64,000 bases of DNA, taken from Sphingomonas vulcanisoli. Its GTDB lineage: Bacteria; Pseudomonadota; Alphaproteobacteria; Sphingomonadales; Sphingomonadaceae. Of the stretch, positions 55,018 to 62,649 are shown one piece after another (position 1 is the first letter of the stretch; every line of letters starts with the position of its first letter). Position numbers and translations under genes: made by a program. The stretch is taken from contig NZ_JAAOZC010000001.1 of the NCBI RefSeq assembly GCF_011761305.1, positions 620,001-684,000 on the forward strand. The letters run 5' to 3'. The notes below the pieces were generated by a model, which was not told the origin of the DNA, did no database searches, and saw nothing but the letters and a program-made list of their open reading frames with translations.

Positions 55018-55650
55018 CTAGCCGTTTGCGTGCGACTCGTCGATGACGCCCATCGCGATCAGCGCCCGCCGCGCGAGCGGGACGGTCAGGCCCTGCCGCC
55101 GTTGGAGTGCGAGTTCGTCGAGCGCCTCCAGCGTGTGGTGGATGCCGAGATAGCTGCGTTCGATCCGGGGACCGAGATAGCGAAGCAGTTCGGGCGGCGC
55201 GGCCAGGCCGCGGTCATGCGCCATCTTCTCGATCAGCCGGGTCGCCAATTCCTCATCCGGATCGGGGATCGAGACCACCGGCGTCGCGGCGATCCGCGAG
55301 CGCAGATCGGGCAGCGCGATCGTCCATTCCGGCGGCAGACGATCCGCGATCAGGATCAGCGGGCGTCTGCGCTCCTGCGCGCGGTTCCAGGCATGGAACA
55401 GCGTCTCCTCGTCCACAACCTCGGCATTGTCATAGAGTTCGCCGCCGGTTCGCGCGGCGACGATGCGGCCGAGCAGGCTGCGGCCCGATTTGCGCGGGCC
55501 GGTCAGCACGGTCGCCATCACCGGCCACAGCGACCAATGTTCGAAATGCCGGACAACCGCCGTGTTGGAGGCCGAGACGACATAATCGCGCTCGTCATCC
55601 CCGGCGGGCCAATCGAGCGGCAGCGCGATCTGGCCGGCCGCTAAGCTCAT
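55018..55650 (-). CDS. hdaA: HdaA, regulator of DnaA inactivation
   Basis: The 210-residue AAA-family protein resembles the C-terminal ATPase region of DnaA without the DNA-binding domain. The N-terminal beta-clamp motif QIALPLDW (residues 7-14), a weak P-loop [11 protein letters not shown] and the sensor-type [20 protein letters not shown] and [20 protein letters not shown] are seen. HdaA promotes hydrolysis of DnaA-ATP at the replisome. It overlaps the upstream unknown gene by four bases. Confidence 0.9.
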   Translation of the reverse strand: MSLAAGQIALPLDWPAGDDERDYVVSASNTAVVRHFEHWSLWPVMATVLTGPRKSGRSLLGRIVAARTGGELYDNAEVVDEETLFHAWNRAQERRRPLILIADRLPPEWTIALPDLRSRIAATPVVSIPDPDEELATRLIEKMAHDRGLAAPPELLRYLGPRIERSYLGIHHTLEALDELALQRRQGLTVPLARRALIAMGVIDESHANG

Positions 55651-56864
55651 TGCCGCCGCAGCCTCAGCGTTCCATTGTCATCGCGCAACTGCAGCCCCGC
55701 GCCGAAGGCGGCGGCGCGCAGCGCGGCGACGTCTCCGGCGAATTCGACGCGCATCAGCGAGACGCCGCCGAGCGCGAGACTGGGGGTAGTTGCGGATTTG
55801 ACGCCGGGCAGGCCGCGCACCGCCTGCTCGATCGCGCTTTCGGTGGCGGCGTCGGGGGTTTCGACCTGGATGGTGAAGGTCTGCACCGGGCCGCCGGTCG
55901 CGGGCGCGGCGGTCGCACCAGCATCACCGGTCTCCTCGGTCGCAGCTTCCTCGCCGAGATCCTTCACCGCAGCAGGTTCGGCGACCAATGTGGGATCGGC
56001 GATCAGGCCGCCTTCGCGGAAAGTGTCGGCATAGGCTTGATCGATCCGCCGCACGCCTTCGTCCAGCATCCGCGCCAGATCGTTGCTGTCGCGTGCGACG
56101 AGATCGAACCGCGCGACCTCCTTCGAATCGGGGCCGTGATAGGCGATGAAGTGGGCGATCACCGGGCCGCCGGGGAAGCGCCGCTCGAGATGGACGGTCG
56201 GCACGACCACGTCCGAAGCGCCATATTGATCGAGGATCATCCGCCACCAGCCGCGCCCGGGCCGTCCCGCCTGCGCGACGTTGAGCAGCAGCGGATCGAG
56301 CCCGGTGCCCACCGGCCGGATATAATCAATCGGGCTGCCGCCGGAGCGGAAGCGCGCCCAGGCCTTCTGCCAATCGGTGCGATGCTCGAAGCTCTGCGCG
56401 ACACCGCCGGACCACATCACGGGAATCACCAAGGTCGGTGCCGATCGCGGCCCGCCGCCGTGCGCGCCGAGCAGATCGCCCGCGCGCCCGCGATCGAACA
56501 ATACGCCCAGCCGCGCGATATAGCGGTGCGCGCCGATCTGTTCGTCTTCGACCGAAACGCCGGCGACGACCTGATCGAGCTGGCCATCGGAAAGGTTGGG
56601 CGCCTGGTTCGCAGGCAGATTGTTCGCCTTGGCCCAGAGCTGCTGCCAGCCGCGCCGCTGCGCCAGCCGCCAGCCGACCATCCGCGCCTGCTCGGCCGTT
56701 TTGCCGACGACATCGACCTGAATACCGCCGACTTCATAATTGGCGGCGCTGTCGATCGGCGGCACGCCGCGATCGCTACCTTCGATCTGCGCGAGCCCCC
56801 AGGCGGCCAGACCGAGGGCGACCGCCGTTCCCGTGGCGAGGATTATGCGGCGGCGGCGCGTCAT
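55647..56864 (-). CDS. Membrane-anchored protein of unknown function upstream of hdaA
   Basis: The 405-residue protein begins MTRRRRIILATGTAVALGLA, a basic start followed by one membrane or signal helix. A large periplasmic part follows (ANYEVGGIQVDVVGKTAEQA; VIPVMWSGGVAQSFEHRTDW; RPVGTGLDPLLLNVAQAGRP). The last 80 residues, after an Ala/Glu/Thr linker, have an HMA-like or FtsX-like pattern (VQTFTIQVETPDAATESAIE; VKSATTPSLALGGVSLMRVE). I cannot name a family. The ATG at 56864 is chosen for the membrane segment. Confidence 0.72.
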   Translation of the reverse strand: MTRRRRIILATGTAVALGLAAWGLAQIEGSDRGVPPIDSAANYEVGGIQVDVVGKTAEQARMVGWRLAQRRGWQQLWAKANNLPANQAPNLSDGQLDQVVAGVSVEDEQIGAHRYIARLGVLFDRGRAGDLLGAHGGGPRSAPTLVIPVMWSGGVAQSFEHRTDWQKAWARFRSGGSPIDYIRPVGTGLDPLLLNVAQAGRPGRGWWRMILDQYGASDVVVPTVHLERRFPGGPVIAHFIAYHGPDSKEVARFDLVARDSNDLARMLDEGVRRIDQAYADTFREGGLIADPTLVAEPAAVKDLGEEAATEETGDAGATAAPATGGPVQTFTIQVETPDAATESAIEQAVRGLPGVKSATTPSLALGGVSLMRVEFAGDVAALRAAAFGAGLQLRDDNGTLRLRRQ

Positions 56865-56932
56865 TCGGATGTGCTTCTGGCGAAACGCCCGTGGAAATCC
56901 AAGGGGGATGTGTCTAGGGGCGGTCAGATTGA

Positions 56933-57058
56933 TCCTCCCCTGCAAGGGGAGGGGGACCATGCGCAGCATGGTGGAGGGGTATTCCGCTCTCGAGAGGGCG
57001 ATACCCCTCCGTCATCGCTTCGCGATGCCACCTCCCCCTACGTGGGAGGATTGGAGAT
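56933..57058. repeat. GC-rich palindromic intergenic repeat, CCTCCCC-arm family
   Basis: The arms GATCCTCCCCTGCAAGGGGA (56933) and CCACCTCCCCCTACGTGGGA (57029 onward) lie at either end. The inner stem GGTGGAGGGGTATTCCGC pairs with GCGATACCCCTCCGTCA, and hairpin tips CATGCGCAGCATG and TCGCTTCGCGA are present. Its right end (CCTCCCCCTACGTGGGAGG, 57031-57049) stops 11 bases before the purM ATG. Confidence 0.85.
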
Positions 57059-57060
57059 AG

Positions 57061-58152
57061 ATGACCGAAGATTCCTATTCTTACGCCAAGGCCGGCGTCT
57101 CGATCGCGGCAGGCAATGCGCTGGTGAAGGCTATCGCGCCGCTGGTGCGCGCCACCAGGCGGCCCGGCGCGGATGCCGAGATCGGCGGGTTCGGCGGCTT
57201 TTTCGATCTCAAGGCGGCGGGCTATTCCGATCCGCTGCTGGTGGCCGCAAACGATGGCGTCGGCACCAAGCTCAAGCTGGCGATCGACAGCGGGCGCCAC
57301 GATACGGTCGGCATCGATCTCGTCGCGATGTGTGTAAACGATCTGATCGTGCAGGGCGCCGAGCCCTTGTTCTTCCTCGATTATTTCGCCTGCGCCAAGC
57401 TGGACAACGGCATTGCCGAGCGCGTGATCGCGGGAATCGCCGAAGGCTGCCGCATCGCCGGCTGCGCGCTGATCGGCGGCGAGACCGCCGAGATGCCGGG
57501 CATGTATGCCGAGGGCGACTATGACCTCGCCGGCTTTTCGGTGGGCGCTGTGGAGCGCGCGCAGGCGTTGACGGGGACTAAAGTGCAAGCGGGCGATGTG
57601 CTGCTCGGGCTGGCGTCCTCGGGCGTCCATTCCAACGGCTTCTCGCTGGTGCGGCGGCTGGCGGCGGACAAGGGCTGGAAGCTCGATCGCCCCGCGCTGT
57701 TCGATCCGGACCGGTTGCTGATCGATTGGCTGATGGAGCCGACGCGCATCTACGTGAAGAGCCTGCTGCCGCTCGTGCGTGAAGGCCGGATCGCGGCGCT
57801 GGCGCATATCACCGGCGGCGGCTTGCTGGAAAATGTGCCCCGCGTGCTGCCCGAGGGGCTGCGCGCCGAGATCGACGCCGATCGCTGGCCCCTGCCCCGC
57901 CTGATGGCGTTCCTGCAGGCGCAGGGAAATATCGAGTCGGAGGAAATGGCGCGAACCTTCAACTGCGGCATCGGCATGGTCGCGGTGGTGCGCGCGGATG
58001 AGGTGGATGCCGTGGCCGCGGCGCTGGAGGCGGCGGGGGAGACGGTGTTCGGGATCGGTGAGATCGTGGAAGGGCAGCGCGGCTGTTCGGTGAAGGGCTC
58101 CGTCGAAACTTGGAGCGCGCGCGCCGATTGGCGCGCCGAACATCATGCCTAA
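57061..58152 (+). CDS. purM: Phosphoribosylformylglycinamidine cyclo-ligase
   Basis: The 363-residue enzyme makes aminoimidazole ribonucleotide in purine synthesis. Family segments: [91 protein letters not shown] and [23 protein letters not shown] lies four bases before the ATG, just after a palindromic repeat. Confidence 0.97.
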   Translation: MTEDSYSYAKAGVSIAAGNALVKAIAPLVRATRRPGADAEIGGFGGFFDLKAAGYSDPLLVAANDGVGTKLKLAIDSGRHDTVGIDLVAMCVNDLIVQGAEPLFFLDYFACAKLDNGIAERVIAGIAEGCRIAGCALIGGETAEMPGMYAEGDYDLAGFSVGAVERAQALTGTKVQAGDVLLGLASSGVHSNGFSLVRRLAADKGWKLDRPALFDPDRLLIDWLMEPTRIYVKSLLPLVREGRIAALAHITGGGLLENVPRVLPEGLRAEIDADRWPLPRLMAFLQAQGNIESEEMARTFNCGIGMVAVVRADEVDAVAAALEAAGETVFGIGEIVEGQRGCSVKGSVETWSARADWRAEHHA

Positions 58153-58162
58153 GCGCACCAGA

Positions 58163-58318
58163 ACTCCCTCTCCCCTTGTGGGAGAGGGGATCGGGCGGAC
58201 GGGCTCGATGCCCGTTCGCTCGATAGATGGCGGCGCACTTCCCTATTCGCGCAATCGGGCATCGAGCCCGCTTGCGCGATCCCCTCTCCCTTCCCTCTCC
58301 CACAAGGGGAGAGGGTAA
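58163..58318. repeat. Long inverted repeat forming the purN leader
   Basis: The left arm CTCCCTCTCCCCTTGTGGGA (58164 onward) and the right arm CCCTCTCCCACAAGGGGAGA (58293-58312) pair, as do the inner GGGCTCGATGCCCG (58201) and CGGGCATCGAGCCCG (58256-58270). Each outer arm is itself a hairpin. The right-arm hairpin (stem 58293-58301 with 58307-58315) ends three bases before the purN GTG and contains its Shine-Dalgarno GGAG (58308-58311). The core GACGGGCTCGATGCC recurs at 51196. Confidence 0.85.
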
Positions 58319-58888
58319 GTGGGAAAGGCCCGCGTCGGTATCCTCATCTCGGGGCGGGGATCCAACATGGCGGCGCTGATCGAGGCGTCGCATGCATCCG
58401 ACTGCCCCTACGAGGTCGCGCTGGTCGTCTCCAACGTGCCCGATGCGGCGGGGCTGGCCTATGCCGCCGCCAACGGCATCCCCCAGTTCGCCGCCTCGCA
58501 CAAAGGCATGAAGCGCGCCGAATTCGATGCGCTGGTCGATGGCGCGCTGCGCGATGCGGGTGTCGAATATGTTGCGCTGGCTGGTTACATGCGGCTGCTC
58601 TCGCCCGCCTTCGTCGATCGCTGGGCGGGGCGGATGGTCAACATTCACCCGTCGCTGCTTCCTGCCTACAAGGGCCTCGATACCCACCAGCGTGTGCTCG
58701 ACGCCGGCGAGACGCGGCATGGCGCGACCGTCCATCTCGTCACCGCCGAGCTCGATGACGGCCCGATCCTCGCCCAGGCCGAAGTGCCCGTGCTGGAAGG
58801 GGACGATGCCGAGGCGCTCGCCCGGCGCGTGCTGATCGAGGAGCATAAGCTCTATCCGCAGGCGCTCGCCGAGCTGATCCGCCGATGA
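58319..58888 (+). CDS. purN: Phosphoribosylglycinamide formyltransferase
   Basis: The 189-residue enzyme transfers a formyl group from 10-formyl-THF to GAR. It shows ARVGILISGRGSNMAALIEA, YVALAGYMRLLSPAFVDRW, the catalytic segment MVNIHPSLLPAYKGLDTHQR (Asn-x-His) and GATVHLVTAELDDGPIL with the catalytic Asp. The start is GTG at 58319. Its RBS lies inside a palindromic repeat. It overlaps the next gene by four bases. Confidence 0.96.
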   Translation: MGKARVGILISGRGSNMAALIEASHASDCPYEVALVVSNVPDAAGLAYAAANGIPQFAASHKGMKRAEFDALVDGALRDAGVEYVALAGYMRLLSPAFVDRWAGRMVNIHPSLLPAYKGLDTHQRVLDAGETRHGATVHLVTAELDDGPILAQAEVPVLEGDDAEALARRVLIEEHKLYPQALAELIRR

Positions 58889-59253
58889 GTCCCGATCCCG
58901 AAGCCGATCTCGTCAAACTGCGCGCGATCGCGCTGGCGCTGCCGCACGCCGCCGAAAAGCTCTCGCACGGCCAGCCGGTGTTCTTCATCGAGAAAGGCAA
59001 ATTGTTCGCCCAATATTGGCACGATCATCACCATGACGATGCCAGCGCGGTGATGGTCAAGCTCTCGGGCATCGAGGAGCAGGAGATGCTGATCGATCTG
59101 GATCCCGAGCTTTATTATCGCCCGGCCTACATCGGGCATTCAGGCTGGATCGCTATCCGTACCGATGTGATGGGGACGGATTGGGACATGATCGCAGACA
59201 AGGTCGCGGCAAGCTGGCGCAACGTCGCGCCCGCGAAGCTATTGCGCGAATGA
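58885..59253 (+). CDS. MmcQ/YjbR family protein
   Basis: The 122-residue protein has the single-domain YjbR fold: LRAIALALPHAAEKLSHGQP, VFFIEKGKLFAQYWHDHHHD and GHSGWIAIRTD. The family resembles a cyclic-nucleotide-fold or DNA-binding double-wing domain, but no function is established. The run HDHHHDD is an unusual local feature. It overlaps purN and the next gene, each by four bases (ATGA). Confidence 0.85.
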   Translation: MSPDPEADLVKLRAIALALPHAAEKLSHGQPVFFIEKGKLFAQYWHDHHHDDASAVMVKLSGIEEQEMLIDLDPELYYRPAYIGHSGWIAIRTDVMGTDWDMIADKVAASWRNVAPAKLLRE

Positions 59254-59882
59254 GCGAGACGCCGCGTGAAAAGGCGGAAGCCGCGCGCGTCCGCCGCCGC
59301 TGGCTGACGCTCGGCGAGTTGCTCGGCATCGCCGCCGTGGTCATCTCGGCCCTGACCTTCTGGAACAGCTACCGCGAACGCACCACCAGCGAGGCGCAGC
59401 ATCAGGCGGAGCAGGCCAAGGGCAGCAAGCTCGCCGCCACGCTGCTGCTCAAGGGCACCCCGGCGCATGATGGCCGCGTTCTCGAGCTCGCAGCGCGGGC
59501 CGAGGGGCAGAGCATCGATTCGCAGACCATCCATTTTCCCGCCGCGCTGGGCATCGATCCGATCGAGACCTCGGGCGATCCCCGGATCGAGCGCGACTGG
59601 TTTGCCAGCGCCGTCGCCAAGGCGCGCCATGCCGCCGGGCTCAAGGACGAGACCGGCGACGCGCGCCTGCCCGTGTTGATCGAGAGCCGCTTCACCGCCG
59701 ATGGCGATTCGCGCACCGCGCTCGATCGCTACGTAATCGGCTATACCACCGACACGAGCTTCCTTTCCGGAACGCGGATCAAGCTCCACGGCTTGTCGCG
59801 GACCGCCGCCTCTAAAGACATTCGCAGCGGCCAGAAGGCGATCGATGCGGCCTGGAAAACGGAGCTTTCGTCAGGGCGCTAA
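59250..59882 (+). CDS. Hypothetical single-span membrane protein
   Basis: The 210-residue protein has a basic N-terminus (REKAEAARVRRRWLTLGELL) running into one membrane helix (residues about 27-45: LLGIAAVVISALTFWNSY). A polar extracytoplasmic domain follows with no recognised motif (SIDSQTIHFPAALGIDPIET; LIESRFTADGDSRTALDRYV). The ATG at 59250 overlaps the YjbR-like stop by four bases. Its 3' end overlaps the convergent TMEM175-like gene by 12 bases. Confidence 0.7.
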   Translation: MSETPREKAEAARVRRRWLTLGELLGIAAVVISALTFWNSYRERTTSEAQHQAEQAKGSKLAATLLLKGTPAHDGRVLELAARAEGQSIDSQTIHFPAALGIDPIETSGDPRIERDWFASAVAKARHAAGLKDETGDARLPVLIESRFTADGDSRTALDRYVIGYTTDTSFLSGTRIKLHGLSRTAASKDIRSGQKAIDAAWKTELSSGR

Positions 59883-60488
59883 GGACTGCGGCGGCCGCTC
59901 GCGGCCAAGGATACGGACCAGAACGGGTACTGCTAGAAAGCCGAACATCGAAACCCTCGGCCAAAAGAAGCAGCCAACGATGGCAATCCCCGCCGCGATC
60001 GGCACGCTCAACGATCGGCGCATGATCGCAGCGACCTGCGCATCGCTGACTTCCGGCAAGCGGTTCTCGGCGCGCAATGCCAGCCGGAACAGCCGGATCT
60101 GCAGCAATGCGATAACGATCAGGCAGCACGAGTAGAAGATATTCGGGAAGGATTGTTCGACATTCTCGCTCATGAAGGCGGTCGCGAACGGCAGAAAGGC
60201 GATCATCATCAACAGGTGCAGATTGGCCCAGACCAGATGCGGATCGTGCCGGGCGAGCAGACCGAACACGCGGTGGTGCGCGTTCCAGAAGGCGCCGATC
60301 ACCAGGAAGCTGACGAAGAAGCCCGCGAACTTGGGCGTCTCGCTTGCCAGCGCCTGCAGCGCGCGCTGGGTGGCGTCCGGGCCGGGGGCTACGTGCGGAA
60401 CATTGAGTTCGACGACGAGCAGGGTGATCGCGATCGCAAAGACGGCGTCGGAGAAAAAGACCAGCCGTTCGAGCAGTTTGGATTGCAT
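59871..60488 (-). CDS. TMEM175-family (DUF1211) membrane protein, putative potassium channel
   Basis: The 205-residue protein has about six membrane helices. The first carries RLVFFSDAVFAIAITLLVVE, with the RxxxFSD signature of TMEM175 channels, whose bacterial members conduct potassium. The ELNVP segment follows the first helix as in other DUF1211 proteins. Only one repeat of the eukaryotic form is present, as is normal in bacteria, which form tetramers. Confidence 0.88.
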   Translation of the reverse strand: MQSKLLERLVFFSDAVFAIAITLLVVELNVPHVAPGPDATQRALQALASETPKFAGFFVSFLVIGAFWNAHHRVFGLLARHDPHLVWANLHLLMMIAFLPFATAFMSENVEQSFPNIFYSCCLIVIALLQIRLFRLALRAENRLPEVSDAQVAAIMRRSLSVPIAAGIAIVGCFFWPRVSMFGFLAVPVLVRILGRERPPQSLAP

Positions 60489-60541
60489 ATCGTCCCCCCG
60501 GTCAGCGCGACGCTAACCGGGGAGCATTGGAAAAGCCAAGC

Positions 60542-60964
<423 letters not shown>

Positions 60965-61006
60965 GGCGATCCGTTACTCCATATAGGTCTTGTTGAGATG
61001 GGCGCG

Positions 61007-61035
61007 CCTCTAGCGGGGGGGTCGGACGGTGGCAA
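61007..61035 (-). promoter_or_regulatory. Probable ndk promoter
   Basis: On the minus strand TTGCCA (61035-61030) is followed after 17 bases by TAGAGG (61012-61007), ending 42 bases before the ndk ATG at 60964. Spacing is ideal; the hexamers are moderate matches. Confidence 0.35.
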
Positions 61036-61053
61036 CCCGTGCGATGCTGAGGA

Positions 61054-62535
61054 TCACCCCTCGAGCACGTCCCGAACCCATTGATCGAGCAGGCGGACGC
61101 CATAGCCGGTCGCGCCCTTATCGTAGAGCGCGGCGGGCTTGGCGGCCCAGACCATGCCGGCGATATCGAGGTGCGCCCATTTCACGCCATCATCGATGAA
61201 GCGTTTGATGAATTGCGCGGCGGTGATCGATCCGGCTTCGCGCGGGCCGATATTCTTCATGTCGGCGATGGGGCTTTCCAGCATCTTGTCATAGGCATCG
61301 CCCATCGGCATCCGCCAGAGTTTCTCGCCCGCCGTCTTGCCCGCGGCCGTCAGCTGTTCGGCGAGAGTGTCATCGTTGGAAAAGATGCCGCCATATTCAT
61401 GGCCGAGGCTGACGATCATCGCGCCGGTCAGCGTCGCCAGATCGACGATCGTCTTGGGAGCGAACCTTTTCTGCACCCAGGTCAGCGCATCGCACAGCAC
61501 CAGCCGACCCTCGGCATCGGTGTTGAGCACCTCCACCGTCTGGCCCGACATGGTGGTGACGACATCGCCCGGCCGCTGGGCCTTGCCGTCGGGCATATTC
61601 TCGACCAGCCCGCAGATGCCGACGACATGGACCGGCGCCTTGCGCGCCGCCAGCGCGCGCATCACGCCGGTGACGGCGCCCGCGCCGCCCATATCCCACT
61701 TCATATCCTCCATGCCCGGCCCAGGCTTTAGGCTGATGCCGCCGGTATCGAAGGTGACGCCCTTGCCGACGAAGGCGGTCGGTTCCTTGACCGCGCCGTT
61801 GGTGCCGTCCCATTTCATGACGAGCAGCTGCGCCTCACGCTCCGAACCCTGCGCGACGCCGAGCAGCGCGCCCATGCCCGCCAGGCGCATCTCGCGCTCG
61901 CCCAGCACCTCGATCTCGAGTCCGAGCTCGCGGCCCGACATCGCCAGTTCGACGAAGCTTTGCGGATAGAGCAGATTGGCGGGCTCGGTGACCAGCATCC
62001 GCGTGAAGGCGGCGCCTTCGACCACCGCCTCGCGGCTTTTCCAGGCGGCCTTGGCCTCCTCGATACGATCGCCCGCGACGATCGTGAGCTCGGTGAGGCT
62101 GGGCTTCTGCTTGTCGGTGAGCTTGGTGCGGTAGGTGTCCAGCCGCCAACTGCGCAGGCTCGCGGCCTCGGCGATGCCCGCGGCGAGCGCGGCGCGATCC
62201 GCGGTGGCGATGTGCGAAAGATCGACGACCGCGCCGGCGGCGCCCGAGGTCAGCAACCTGGCGACGATCGCGCCGCCGGCCTTCAGGCCATCGCGCGCCG
62301 CGCCGACGCCGACGATCAGCAGGTGGGTGACGCCAGCGCCCTCCGGCAGGTGCAGCTCGACCAGGCTCCCCGCCTCGCCGGTGAAGCGCGCGCTAGCGAT
62401 CGCCGCCGCCACCACTGCTTCGCCGCCCTTCAGCGACGCCGGCAGCGCCCGCCCCGCGCCCTCACCCGAAAGCACGGGCAGGACGACGACAGGAGCCGCC
62501 TGGGGACGATCAACAGCGAAACGGATGGTAAGCAA
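61054..62535 (-). CDS. pepA: Leucyl aminopeptidase (M17)
   Basis: The 493-residue M17 enzyme removes N-terminal residues from peptides in the cytoplasm. The metal and catalytic core is visible: VGKGVTFDTGGISLKPG, MEDMKWDMGGAGAVTG, the signature NTDAEGRLVLCDAL and AGKTAGEKLWRMPM. The N-terminal macro-like domain is present. Some homologues also bind DNA (XerA/PepA), but nothing here shows it. Confidence 0.95.
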   Translation of the reverse strand: MLTIRFAVDRPQAAPVVVLPVLSGEGAGRALPASLKGGEAVVAAAIASARFTGEAGSLVELHLPEGAGVTHLLIVGVGAARDGLKAGGAIVARLLTSGAAGAVVDLSHIATADRAALAAGIAEAASLRSWRLDTYRTKLTDKQKPSLTELTIVAGDRIEEAKAAWKSREAVVEGAAFTRMLVTEPANLLYPQSFVELAMSGRELGLEIEVLGEREMRLAGMGALLGVAQGSEREAQLLVMKWDGTNGAVKEPTAFVGKGVTFDTGGISLKPGPGMEDMKWDMGGAGAVTGVMRALAARKAPVHVVGICGLVENMPDGKAQRPGDVVTTMSGQTVEVLNTDAEGRLVLCDALTWVQKRFAPKTIVDLATLTGAMIVSLGHEYGGIFSNDDTLAEQLTAAGKTAGEKLWRMPMGDAYDKMLESPIADMKNIGPREAGSITAAQFIKRFIDDGVKWAHLDIAGMVWAAKPAALYDKGATGYGVRLLDQWVRDVLEG

Positions 62536-62649
62536 GCAAGGGCCTTTCAGCGATCAAGCGCGCGTTCTTAGGCCTCTCGCCTCGCCTGTCAAAGCGGTTC
62601 GGCGCGTGGACGATTGCGGGCGCTTCGGGGCTGGGTTAGGGCGCCGCCG

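Noticed and set aside
52929-55046. A 705-codon open frame on the plus strand opposite ppk.
   Set aside because: Antisense shadow of a long GC-rich gene; its composition (Asp/Arg/His/Gly-rich) and lack of domains are typical of such frames, while the ppk reading is unambiguous.
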